Positions 32,087 to 40,024 of a stretch of DNA of 64,000 nucleotides are shown here, piece by piece. The notes below the pieces were generated by a model that was given only the letters and a program-made list of their open reading frames with translations, did not search any database and was not told the DNA's origin. The DNA is from VXNE01 sp965248075. GTDB taxonomy: Bacteria; Pseudomonadota; Gammaproteobacteria; Pseudomonadales; Azotimanducaceae. The number at the start of each line of letters is the position of its first letter. The first letter of the stretch is position 1. The position numbers and the translations under genes are program-made. The DNA is taken from positions 992,001 to 1,056,000 of the forward strand of contig CBDFIL010000003.1 of NCBI GenBank assembly GCA_965248075.1. Direction: 5' to 3'.

Positions 32087-32950
32087 ATGCACGTCGTTCC
32101 GTTCGAGCACGCCTCCTTCGGCGCCGATGTCGTCGACGTGGATCTCGCCGCCCTGGACGACGGGGACTTCCCCGAGATCTACGACGCCTGGCTCGACCGG
32201 GCCGTGCTGCGACTCCGCGACCAGCAGTTGGACCACGAGGCGCTGCAGACCTTCAGCCGCCGGTTCGGACCGCTCGAATACGCGCCGTTCGGCAAGATCA
32301 CCCAGGAAGAACTCGCGAAGATCGCGCATCCCTACGTGACCGTCATCTCCAACATCGTGCAGGACGGGCGTCCCATTGGCGGGCTGGGCGCCGCGGAGGC
32401 CAAGTGGCACACCGACATGTCCTACATCGAGCGGCCGCCGACCGCGAGCATCCTGCACGCCATCGAAGTGCCGCCCGCCGAGGGAGACACCCACTACTGC
32501 AGCATGGTCGGCGCCCTGAACGCCCTGCCGCCGGACCTCGCCGAGCGCGCCCGAAGGTGCCGGGTCAAGCACGACGCGGCGCACGACAGCATCGGCAAGC
32601 TGCGCCGCGGGCATCGCGACGTGGACGACCCGCGCGATGCGCCCGGCGCCTGGCACCCGATGGTGCTGCGACATCCCGAGACGGGCCGGGAGGCGCTGTA
32701 CCTCGGACGCCGTCAGGACGCCTATGTCGAAGGCCTGACAATCGCCGAGAGCGAGGCGCTGCTCGACGAGATCTGGTCCCGCGTGGCGCTGCCGGAAGAC
32801 ACCTGGACCCAGCAGTGGCGCGTGGGCGATGTCGTGGTCTGGGACAACCGCAGCGTCATGCACCGGCGTGCGGCGTTCGATCCAAGCTGCCGTCGGTTGA
32901 TGCTGCGCACACAGGTGCGTCAGGAGTCGCTGTCGGTAGCCTCGGGCTGA
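32087..32950 (+). CDS. TauD/TfdA-family Fe(II)/2-oxoglutarate dioxygenase
   Basis: 287-residue jelly-roll dioxygenase. Iron ligands H108 and D110 (KWHTDMSY) and distal H259 (DNRSVMHRR) form the facial triad, and Arg residues after it (RRLMLRTQV) would bind 2-oxoglutarate. The family hydroxylates small substrates such as taurine, alkyl sulfates or phenoxyacetates; the pocket gives no clear hint. Start ATG 32087 has a strong AAGAGGAGAAG Shine-Dalgarno. It follows the small membrane protein by 27 bp. Enzyme class is firm, substrate unknown. Confidence 0.88.
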   Translation: MHVVPFEHASFGADVVDVDLAALDDGDFPEIYDAWLDRAVLRLRDQQLDHEALQTFSRRFGPLEYAPFGKITQEELAKIAHPYVTVISNIVQDGRPIGGLGAAEAKWHTDMSYIERPPTASILHAIEVPPAEGDTHYCSMVGALNALPPDLAERARRCRVKHDAAHDSIGKLRRGHRDVDDPRDAPGAWHPMVLRHPETGREALYLGRRQDAYVEGLTIAESEALLDEIWSRVALPEDTWTQQWRVGDVVVWDNRSVMHRRAAFDPSCRRLMLRTQVRQESLSVASG

Positions 32951-33039
32951 GGACGCCACTACCAGGCATCTCGCGACCACCCCCTGGCAGGGTCGCCCGT
33001 AACATCCGCCGCTGGCACATCCGCAAGCAAGGAAGTCAG

Positions 33040-33590
33040 ATGGCGGCCCCGAAAAAACCCACGATCCTCAGGAAGTTCGAAAGCCGCCGGAAATCCAGTG
33101 GTACTTCGAGCACTTCCCGGCGCTCGCAAAGGAGTTCCCGTGGGATGTCACGATCGGCTACCTGTTCTCGCTCGTCGAGATGGCCCACAACATGAGCATC
33201 TACTGCGGTGTGGTTAAGCTGCTAAAAGTCGACGCCTCACTCGCCTCGACAGCGATGGAGAAACGCCATATGACACGGGCCGACTTTAGTGATTTCTATG
33301 CGGACGTCTTCGGCAAGAAGCTGACCCCCACGACCATCGAAAAGATCAGGCGCGCGGAGTCCACAAGAGACAGGATCGTGCACGGAAAAACCGCCAGCGA
33401 CAACGACAAGAGGCAGGCCGTAGTCTACGTGCTGGACTACGCGGTGGCGTTCAATGAGGAAGTGTCGGCCGTGGCCGGGTTCAAACCATTCGGTTCGCTT
33501 CAGGGCTTCAAAGGTGCGGGAAAATCGCTGGACAAGACGAAGAGCCGCTGGATCCTCAAGGGGATTGGCCTGTTCGGCAGCAAGGCCTAG
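33040..33590 (+). pseudogene. HEPN-like protein, frameshifted near the N-terminus
   Basis: The downstream frame (from at least 33060 to the stop at 33590) encodes a protein-like sequence with EIQWYFEHFPALAKEF and, near the middle, RDRIVHG, which fits the R-x4-H motif of HEPN ribonucleases. That frame has no ATG, GTG or TTG upstream of 33180. In another frame ATG 33040 has an AAGGAAG ribosome-binding site and reads MAAPKK into an A6 run (33052-33057); dropping one base phase there joins the two frames. I therefore interpret a one-base loss in the A run, or slippage. If translated from 33180, a 136-residue truncated form results. Family assignment rests on the motif only. Confidence 0.6.
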
Positions 33591-33611
33591 CGCGCGAACT
33601 TCGTTCGCGTT

Positions 33612-33637
33612 GGGAGTTTCGCTGACGCGAAACTCCC
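33612..33637. repeat. Palindromic repeat, copy 1
   Basis: GGGAGTTTCGC/GCGAAACTCCC, an 11-bp perfect stem with a 4-nt loop, between the HEPN-like gene and the 3' end of dapB. A closely similar palindrome occurs at 39850-39873. Another small stem (CGCGAAC/GTTCGCG) lies just before it. Confidence 0.8.
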
Positions 33638-33753
33638 GTGGCACCAAACCCTGACGCGCCCTCCAGGCGGCGTGCCAGACCCGAGTCCGACAGGCTGCCA
33701 GGCGCTTCGCCTTCGGCGAAGCGAGCAGGTTGCTGCGCAAACTCCCGGAGGCG

Positions 33754-34554
33754 CTACCCAAGACTCGCCTGGTCGTCAGCCACCCCGAGCACATCCCCCA
33801 TATCGAACAACCCCCGCTCGCGTCCGGCCACGAAACGCACGGCCCGGAGCGCCCCCATGGCGAAGTTTTTGCGGCTCTGGGCGCGATGGGTGATCTCGAT
33901 GCGCTCGCCAGCCCCGGCGAACACCACGGTGTGCTCGCCGACGATGTCCCCGCCACGGAGCGAGTGAAAGCCGATGGAGCGCGTCTCCCGTGCACCGGTG
34001 AACCCGACACGTCCGTAGACCGCGTCCGCATCGATGTCGCGGCCGAGGGTCTCGGCGAGGATCTCGCCCATGCGCACCGCGGTGCCGGACGGCGCATCGA
34101 TCTTGTTCCGGTGATGCGCCTCGATCACCTCGACGTCGACATCGTCGCCGAGGGCGCGCGCCGCCATTTCGATCAGCCGGAAGGCGACGTTGACACCGAC
34201 GCTCATGTTCGGCGCCATCAGCATGGGCACATTGCGCGCCGCGGCCCGAATGGTCGCGAGGCCCGCGGCGTCGAAACCCGTCGTGCCGATGACGAGTCCC
34301 TTGCGGTGCGCCTCGCAGGCCCGTAGTGCCGCGAGCGTCGCGTCCGGCTCGGTGAAGTCGATCAGGATGTCGAACGCCGCCGCGTCCGCGGCAACGTCCG
34401 ATCCGATCGGCACGCCGTCCACTTCCGTGCCCACCGCCGGCGAGTCCGGATGCTCGAACGCGGCCGTGAGCGTGAGGCCGTCGGTCTCGCGAATCGCTTC
34501 CACGAGGGTCTTGCCCATGCGCCCGCCGGCGCCGTTGACCGCGACCCGGATCAT
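33754..34554 (-). CDS. dapB: 4-hydroxy-tetrahydrodipicolinate reductase
   Basis: 266-residue NAD(P)H-dependent reductase of the lysine/diaminopimelate pathway. Rossmann start RVAVNGAGGRMGKTL, then FTEPDATLAAL, GTTGF, and the signature EAHHRNKIDAPSGTA with the catalytic His/Lys. The start is ATG 34554 because the Rossmann strand begins there; the open frame continues upstream through the dnaJ end without homology. The C-terminus carries about ten residues beyond the usual FDMxDVLG end. It lies 7 nt after dnaJ. In relatives carA follows directly; here an accessory segment intervenes. Confidence 0.95.
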   Translation of the reverse strand: MIRVAVNGAGGRMGKTLVEAIRETDGLTLTAAFEHPDSPAVGTEVDGVPIGSDVAADAAAFDILIDFTEPDATLAALRACEAHRKGLVIGTTGFDAAGLATIRAAARNVPMLMAPNMSVGVNVAFRLIEMAARALGDDVDVEVIEAHHRNKIDAPSGTAVRMGEILAETLGRDIDADAVYGRVGFTGARETRSIGFHSLRGGDIVGEHTVVFAGAGERIEITHRAQSRKNFAMGALRAVRFVAGRERGLFDMGDVLGVADDQASLG

Positions 34555-34561
34555 GGCGTCG

Positions 34562-35689
34562 TCAACCCGTGACGCGGTCGAAGAAGTGCCTGACGGACTC
34601 GAACCAGGACGTGCCCTTCGGGTGGTGGGCGCCGTCCCCCTCTTCGAGTGTGGCGTCAAACTCCTCAAGCAACGCCTTCTGCCGCTCTGTCAACCGTACC
34701 GGCGTTTCCACCACGACGCGGCACAGCAGATCGCCAGTGCCCGATCGGCGCACCGACGGCGCGCCCTTGCCGCGCAGGCGAAACAGCTTGTTGGTCTGCG
34801 TCTCCGACGGCACCGTGAGCTTCACCCGGCCGCCCAGGGTCGGCACCTCGAGGTCCCCGCCGAGGGCGGCCTTGACGAAGGAGATGGGCACTTCGCAGAA
34901 GAGGTTCATCCCGTCCCGTTGGAAGATCGGGTGCTCGCGCACCGACATCTCCACGTACAGGTCGCCCGGCGGGCCGCTGTTGGGTCCGGCTTCGCCTTCT
35001 CCGGTCAGCCGGATGCGGTCGCCGTCGTCGACCCCGGCAGGCACTTTCACGGATAGCGTCTTGCGCCGCTCGACGCGGCCAGCGCCCCTGCAGGTCCGGC
35101 AGGGGTCGGCGATGACCTTGCCCGCGCCGCGACAGCGCGGACAGGTCTGGCGCAGTGAAAAGAATCCTTGCGCGACCCGCACCTGCCCGGCGCCGCCACA
35201 ACCGGGACACGTCGAAGCACTCGTGCCGGCGCGCGCGCCGGTGCCGTCGCAGTCATCGCAGGTGGCCAGTACGGGCGGACGAATCTCCACGGTGTCGCCG
35301 CGCACGGCCTGCTCGAGGTCGAGGCCCAGGCTGTAGCGCAAGTCTGCTCCGCGCCGCACGGACCGGCGCCCTCCACCACCGCCGAAAATGTCGCCGATGT
35401 CACCGAAGACGTCGCTGAAGATGTCGCTGAAGGAGCCGCCGTTGAAGCCGCCCATGCCGGCGCCTTCGAGGCCGGCGTGTCCGAAACGATCATAGGCCGA
35501 GCGCTTCTCGTCGTCGCTCAGCACCCCGTAGGCCTCGGAGGCCTCCTTGAACTTCTCCTCGGACTCGGCGTCGTCCGGATTGCGATCCGGGTGATGCTTC
35601 ATGGCCAGGCGCCGGTAAGCCTGCTTCACATCGTCGGAAGAAGCGCCTTGGTCGAGGCCGAGCACCTCGTAGTAGTCACGTTTGGCCAT
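34562..35689 (-). CDS. dnaJ: Chaperone protein DnaJ
   Basis: 375-residue Hsp40. J domain with the HPD motif (KHHPDRNPDD), a Gly/Phe-rich segment (GMGGFNGGSF...GDIFGGGGG), four zinc-binding CxxCxGxG repeats (CDDCDGTG, CPGCGGAG, CPRCRGAG, CRTCRGAG), then the C-terminal substrate-binding domains. Stimulates DnaK ATPase and delivers clients. ATG 35689; 196 nt separate it from dnaK, and that spacer contains strong palindromes. Full length and all motifs intact. Confidence 0.97.
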   Translation of the reverse strand: MAKRDYYEVLGLDQGASSDDVKQAYRRLAMKHHPDRNPDDAESEEKFKEASEAYGVLSDDEKRSAYDRFGHAGLEGAGMGGFNGGSFSDIFSDVFGDIGDIFGGGGGRRSVRRGADLRYSLGLDLEQAVRGDTVEIRPPVLATCDDCDGTGARAGTSASTCPGCGGAGQVRVAQGFFSLRQTCPRCRGAGKVIADPCRTCRGAGRVERRKTLSVKVPAGVDDGDRIRLTGEGEAGPNSGPPGDLYVEMSVREHPIFQRDGMNLFCEVPISFVKAALGGDLEVPTLGGRVKLTVPSETQTNKLFRLRGKGAPSVRRSGTGDLLCRVVVETPVRLTERQKALLEEFDATLEEGDGAHHPKGTSWFESVRHFFDRVTG

Positions 35690-35805
35690 GGTCCCCGGGC
35701 GGGCGCCTTCGCAACCGCCGATTATGCGCTCTTGCCGGGCGGGTTTCCCGCGCCGGGTTCCGGGTCGCCGACGGAGGCGCGCTCACGCCGACACCCAGGA
35801 AACCT

Positions 35806-35857
35806 CTGAACAAGTTCATCCCTGAACTTGTTCAGCCGCGCAAAACCAACAGCGCGG
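35806..35857 (-). promoter_or_regulatory. Two palindromes between dnaK and dnaJ
   Basis: 35806-35835 is a perfect 13-bp inverted repeat (CTGAACAAGTTCA/TGAACTTGTTCAG, loop TCCC). Directly next to it, 35836-35857 has CCGCGC/GCGCGG arms. On the minus transcript neither is followed by a U-run, so they look like an mRNA processing or stability element, or a protein site, rather than a terminator. Confidence 0.65.
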
Positions 35858-35885
35858 TTTCGTTTTGCTCACATATTCAATTCGC

Positions 35886-37817
35886 TCACCGCTTGTCGTC
35901 GTCCTTGACTTCCTCGAACTCGGCATCGACCGCGTCGTCCCGCGAACCCGCGTCCGCGGCGCCGTCCGTCGGGCCTGCGCCGCCGTCCGCCGCGGGCCCC
36001 GCCTCGGCATACATCTTCTGCGCCACACTCCCGGTCGCTTCCGAGAGCGCCGCGATGCCGCTTTCGATGGGCTCCTTCTCGGAACCCTTGATGGCTTCCT
36101 CGAGGCCCTTGGCGGCAGATTCGATCTGTTCCTTCTCCTCGTCGGTCGCCTTGTCGCCGGCTTCCGTCACCATCTTCCGGGCGGCGTGCACGAGCCCGTC
36201 CGCCTGGTTGCGCAGGCTCACGAGTTCCTCGAACTTCTGGTCCTCGACCTCGTGCGCCTCGGCATCCCGCACCATCGTTTCGATCTCGTCGTCGGAGAGA
36301 CCGCTGGACGCCTTGATGACGATCGACTGCTCCTTGCTGGTCGCCCTGTCCTTGGCCGACACGTTCAGGATGCCGTTCGCGTCGATGTCGAAGCTGACCT
36401 CCACCTGCGGCATGCCGCGCGGAGCGGGCGGGATGTCGGTCAGGTCGAAGCGGCCGAGGGACTTGTTCTGCGCCGCCTGCTTGCGTTCCCCCTGCAGCAC
36501 GTGAATGGTCACGGCCGTCTGGTTGTCCTCCGCCGTCGAGAAGGTCTGCTGCTTCTTCGTCGGAATGGTCGTGTTCTTCTCGATCAACGCGCTCATGACG
36601 CCGCCGAGGGTCTCGATGCCGAGCGACAGGGGCGTCACGTCGAGCAGCAGCACATCCTTCACGTCTCCGGAGAGCACCGCCGCCTGGATGGCGGCGCCCA
36701 TCGCCACCGCCTCGTCGGGGTTGACGTCGTGCCGCGCCTCCTGGCCGAAGAAGTCCTTGACCCTCTGCTGCACGAGGGGCATGCGCGTCTGGCCGCCGAC
36801 GAGGATGACATCGTCGATGTCGCCGACGGCGATGCCGGCGTCGACCATCGCCGTGCGGCACGGACCGATCGTGCGTTCGACCAGATCTTCCACCAACGCC
36901 TCGAGCCTGGCGCGCGTGAGCTTCACCACGAGGTGCTTCGGCCCGGTCTGGTCGGCCGTGATGTAGGGCAGGTTGATCTCGGTCTGCTGACTCGAGGACA
37001 GCTCGATCTTCGCCTTCTCCGCGGCTTCCTTGAGCCGCTGCAGGGCGAGCGGATCGTTGTGCAGATCGATGCCGTTGCTGTCCTTGAACTCCTGCGCGAG
37101 GTGCTCGATCACGCGCAGATCGAAGTCTTCGCCACCGAGGAAGGTGTCGCCGTTCGTGGAGAGCACCTCGAACTGGTGCTCGCCGTCCACGTCCGCGATC
37201 TCGATGATGGAGATGTCGAACGTGCCGCCACCGAGGTCGTAGACCGCGATCTTGGCGTCGCCGCGCCGCTTGTCCATGCCGTAGGCGAGCGCCGCGGCGG
37301 TGGGCTCGTTGATGATGCGCCGGACATCGAGGCCGGCAATGCGGCCGGCGTCCTTGGTCGCCTGGCGCTGCGAGTCGTTGAAGTACGCGGGGACCGTGAT
37401 GACGGCTTCGGTGACATCGCCGCCGAGGTAGTCCTCGGCCGTCTTCTTCATCTTCTTCAGCACTTCCGCGGAGATCTGCGGCGGAGCGAGCTTGTCGCCC
37501 TTCGCGCCGATCCAGGCATCGCCGTTCGGCGCCTTGACGATCTCGTAGGGCACCATGCCCATGTCGCGCCGCACGACCTCGTCTGCGAAACTGCGCCCGA
37601 TCAGCCGCTTGACGGCGAACAGGGTGTTGGTCGGATTCGTCACCGCCTGGCGCTTCGCGCTCTGGCCGACGAGAATCTCGCCGTCATCCGAATAGGCCAC
37701 GATCGACGGCGTGGTGCGATCGCCCTCCGAGTTCTCGATGACCTTGACGTCCTTGCCTTCCATGACCGCCACGCACGAGTTCGTCGTGCCAAGGTCGATG
37801 CCGATGATTTTCGTCAT
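35886..37817 (-). CDS. dnaK: Chaperone protein DnaK (Hsp70)
   Basis: 643-residue ATP-dependent chaperone. ATPase domain starts KIIGIDLGTTNSCVAV, with VITVPAYFNDSQRQATKDAG and IYDLGGGTFD-like (VYDLGGGTFDISII) phosphate loops and VGGQTRMP. Substrate-binding domain follows the LLLDVTPLSLGIE linker, and the C-terminal lid ends in an acidic tail (DAEFEEVKDDDKR). ATG 37817. A sigma-32-like promoter can be seen in the 92-nt gap after grpE. Typical length; nothing missing. Confidence 0.98.
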   Translation of the reverse strand: MTKIIGIDLGTTNSCVAVMEGKDVKVIENSEGDRTTPSIVAYSDDGEILVGQSAKRQAVTNPTNTLFAVKRLIGRSFADEVVRRDMGMVPYEIVKAPNGDAWIGAKGDKLAPPQISAEVLKKMKKTAEDYLGGDVTEAVITVPAYFNDSQRQATKDAGRIAGLDVRRIINEPTAAALAYGMDKRRGDAKIAVYDLGGGTFDISIIEIADVDGEHQFEVLSTNGDTFLGGEDFDLRVIEHLAQEFKDSNGIDLHNDPLALQRLKEAAEKAKIELSSSQQTEINLPYITADQTGPKHLVVKLTRARLEALVEDLVERTIGPCRTAMVDAGIAVGDIDDVILVGGQTRMPLVQQRVKDFFGQEARHDVNPDEAVAMGAAIQAAVLSGDVKDVLLLDVTPLSLGIETLGGVMSALIEKNTTIPTKKQQTFSTAEDNQTAVTIHVLQGERKQAAQNKSLGRFDLTDIPPAPRGMPQVEVSFDIDANGILNVSAKDRATSKEQSIVIKASSGLSDDEIETMVRDAEAHEVEDQKFEELVSLRNQADGLVHAARKMVTEAGDKATDEEKEQIESAAKGLEEAIKGSEKEPIESGIAALSEATGSVAQKMYAEAGPAADGGAGPTDGAADAGSRDDAVDAEFEEVKDDDKR

Positions 37818-37872
37818 TGTCAGATCGTCTCCGAGGGTGGGCCGTTGCGGCCTCCGTCAACCGTTATCGTCA

Positions 37873-37901
37873 ATATTTGGCCCGTACCGGGTCGTTTCAA
37901 G
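37873..37901 (-). promoter_or_regulatory. Putative sigma-32 promoter of dnaK
   Basis: Minus strand in the grpE-dnaK gap: CTTGAAA (complement of 37895-37901), about 14 nt, then CCAAATAT (37873-37880), resembling the heat-shock consensus CTTGAAA/CCCCATnT. The -35 is perfect; the -10 is imperfect. About 55 nt before the dnaK ATG. Confidence 0.5.
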
Positions 37902-37909
37902 CCCGCGAT

Positions 37910-38539
37910 TCAACCCTGGGTTGCATCGGCCTCGCTGCCCGTGTCCCCATCCCGGGCGGGTGGCGCCTGGGCCACCATGACCATGGCCGCCCGCACGAGG
38001 CGATCGTTCAACACGTAACCCTTCTGTATCACGCGCGCCACCGAGCCCGGCTCGAGGTCCGGCTCGGCCACCACGGTCATGGCTTGGTGGAACTCGGGAT
38101 CGAACGGTTCGCCGACCGGGTCGACCACGCGCACGCCAGCGTTCTCCAGTGCGCCGAGGAGCAGCTTGAGCGACAACTCCATACCCTCGACGACGGACTG
38201 CTCGACCTCGGCCGCGGACGCGGCCTCGACGCCACGTTCGAAACTGTCGATGGCCGGCAGAAGGTCGGAGATGAAGCGCTCGAGCGCGTACCTGCGTGCA
38301 TTCTCGGTCTCCCGACTCGCCCGACGGCGGGTGTTCTCGGCCTCCGCATGGGCGCGTAGCGCCTGATCCTTTGCTTCGGCAAGTTCCGCTTCGCCGGCGG
38401 CGAGCGCCTCGCGCAACGTCTCGAGCGTGTCCTCGGCAGGTATCGCCTCGGTCGCGTCCGACTCGCCGGGCTCCGGGGTGCCCGTGGCAGACTCTTCGGC
38501 GGCGTTATTTGCTGTGTCTTCGGGGGCTTCTTCAGGCAC
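37910..38539 (-). CDS. grpE: Nucleotide exchange factor GrpE
   Basis: 209-residue dimeric exchange factor for DnaK. Acidic disordered N-terminus (first ~35 residues), a long helix (ETLREALAAGEAELAEAKDQ...AENTRRRASRETENARRYALERF) and the C-terminal beta domain (PFDPEFHQAMTVV, VIQKGYVLNDRLVRAAMVMV). ATG 38539. A good sigma-32-like promoter lies 39-66 nt upstream. Placed between hrcA and dnaK in the standard hrcA-grpE-dnaK-dnaJ order. Confidence 0.96.
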   Translation of the reverse strand: MPEEAPEDTANNAAEESATGTPEPGESDATEAIPAEDTLETLREALAAGEAELAEAKDQALRAHAEAENTRRRASRETENARRYALERFISDLLPAIDSFERGVEAASAAEVEQSVVEGMELSLKLLLGALENAGVRVVDPVGEPFDPEFHQAMTVVAEPDLEPGSVARVIQKGYVLNDRLVRAAMVMVAQAPPARDGDTGSEADATQG

Positions 38540-38577
38540 GGCGGCTCGTCATCAGACTTGGAGATGTCAGGCCGCAG

Positions 38578-38605
38578 ATATGGGTACACCGGACGGGAAT
38601 TCAAG
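38578..38605 (-). promoter_or_regulatory. Putative sigma-32 promoter of grpE
   Basis: Minus strand: CTTGAA (38600-38605), 15 nt, CCCATAT (38578-38584), a close match to the heat-shock consensus, 39 nt before the grpE ATG. No CIRCE element (TTAGCACTC-N9-GAGTGCTAA) is visible in this gap. Confidence 0.65.
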
Positions 38606-38716
38606 CATCCGCCATCCCGCGTCCTCAGTATGTCAGGCCCTGCCGGCACGGCGCGCCATCGTCATCAGGGGTACGGATGCGGCGGCCGGCGCCGGCCACC
38701 AGCGCGCGACAGCCGC

Positions 38717-39817
38717 TCAGGACGAGCGGGGGAAAGGTCCCGGGGCGTCGTCCGACGGGCGGCCGGCCATGGCGGCGCCCAGCACGCGGGCCGTCACGTC
38801 CACGACGGGAATGATCTTCTCGTAGGCCATGCGCGTCGGTCCAATGACGCCCAGCACCCCAGCGACCTGCTCGTCGACCTCGTATCGCGCGGTGACGACC
38901 GTACAGTCGTCGAATACCCCGTAGCCGGATTCATCCCCGATGAAAAGATGTATGCCGTCGGTGCCGAGGCACCGGTCGAGGAGGTGCACGATCGCCTCCT
39001 TGTGCTCGAACGCATCGAAGAGTTCCCGCAGCGCCGCGGCTCCGGCGAAGGAGTCCGCCAGGTTCGATTCGCCGCTTACAACGTACCCCGCGGAGTCCCG
39101 CCCGTCGTCGGCGAAGGCCTTCGACGCAACGTCGATCGCGGTTTGCATCAGTTCGTTCAGGCGTTCCTTGTCGGAACGCATTTCATCGAGCAGGTCCGTG
39201 CGAATTTCGAGTAGCGTTCTGCCCGCGAAGTGCGCGTTGATGAAGTTCGCCGCGCCGTGCAGTTCCGCCTCGGAGTACTCCCGATCCGTGTGCACCACGC
39301 GGTTCTGCACCTCCCGTTCGTTCACGACCAGGATCGCCAGCACACGGCTGCCGGACAGCGGCAGGAACTCCACCTGGCGCAGGGCCACCTGTTCCGGCTT
39401 CGGGAGCGTCACCACCCCTGCCAGCCGCGTGACCTGCGACAGCAGGCGGGAAGCATCCGCGACCAGCTGGTTCGGCGCCCGGTCCGGATTCAGTTCGGTG
39501 CGCACGCGCCGTACGCTGCGGGCGTCCAGCGGCTGCACGGAGATGAGGCTGTCGACGAAAAACCGCAGACCCTGATTGGTGGGGATCTTTCCGGCGGAAG
39601 TATGGGGCGCGGTGACGAGGCCCTGCGCCTCGAGGTCCGACATGATGTTGCGCACCGTCGCGGAACTGACGTGCACGCTCGAAGCGAGCATCTTCGACGC
39701 AACGGGTGCGCCGTCGCGCAGGTACTGCTCCACGAGCATCTTCAGCAGTAGCCGCGCGCGTTCGCTGAAGGCTTCCTCGCCTGTCCGGCGGCTCGTTTCG
39801 ATTCTGGTCCGTATCAT
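38717..39817 (-). CDS. hrcA: Heat-inducible transcription repressor HrcA
   Basis: 366-residue repressor that binds CIRCE operators with GroE as co-factor in many bacteria. N-terminal winged helix (LLLKMLVEQYLRDGAPVASKMLA, VSSATVRNIMSDLEAQGLV, PHTSAGKIPTNQGLRFFVD), a GAF-like middle and the family C-terminus (GVLGVIGPTRMAYEKIIPVVD). ATG 39817. It is absent from enteric bacteria but occurs in some gammaproteobacteria. No CIRCE sequence is seen from here through dnaJ, so its targets may lie elsewhere. Confidence 0.94.
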   Translation of the reverse strand: MIRTRIETSRRTGEEAFSERARLLLKMLVEQYLRDGAPVASKMLASSVHVSSATVRNIMSDLEAQGLVTAPHTSAGKIPTNQGLRFFVDSLISVQPLDARSVRRVRTELNPDRAPNQLVADASRLLSQVTRLAGVVTLPKPEQVALRQVEFLPLSGSRVLAILVVNEREVQNRVVHTDREYSEAELHGAANFINAHFAGRTLLEIRTDLLDEMRSDKERLNELMQTAIDVASKAFADDGRDSAGYVVSGESNLADSFAGAAALRELFDAFEHKEAIVHLLDRCLGTDGIHLFIGDESGYGVFDDCTVVTARYEVDEQVAGVLGVIGPTRMAYEKIIPVVDVTARVLGAAMAGRPSDDAPGPFPRSS

Positions 39818-39849
39818 GATCCCGGCTCGGCGTCCCGCAGGGCGCGTTG

Positions 39850-39873
39850 GGAGTTTCGCTCACTCGAAACTCC
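39850..39873. repeat. Palindromic repeat, copy 2
   Basis: GGAGTTTCG/CGAAACTCC, a 9-bp stem with loop CTCACT, 33 bp upstream of hrcA in the hrcA-recN divergent gap. It matches the palindrome at 33612-33637 and shares the preceding GCGTTG. Confidence 0.75.
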
Positions 39874-40024
39874 TGCGACACAAGCTCCTGCGCGACCTGA
39901 CGGTCGTGGGCGGTCCCACAGAACCGCCCACCCTGCATGCAATCCGCATCCTCGGATACTCTAGGAGCTTCCCCAAACCGCCGCAACAGTCTGCGGCGAC
40001 CAGCGACACAGCGACGCGGCCGCC

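Noticed and set aside
33040..33060. Programmed -1 frameshift site at AAAAAA in the HEPN-like gene
   Set aside because: The phase does not give a proper X XXY YYZ heptamer in the zero frame and no downstream pseudoknot was recognised; a simple indel is the more economical reading.
35886..39817. CIRCE elements expected with hrcA
   Set aside because: No TTAGCACTC/GAGTGCTAA pair was seen in any of the intergenic gaps.
39818..40024. LexA operator upstream of recN
   Set aside because: No CTGT-N8-ACAG match; only loose ACAG repeats.
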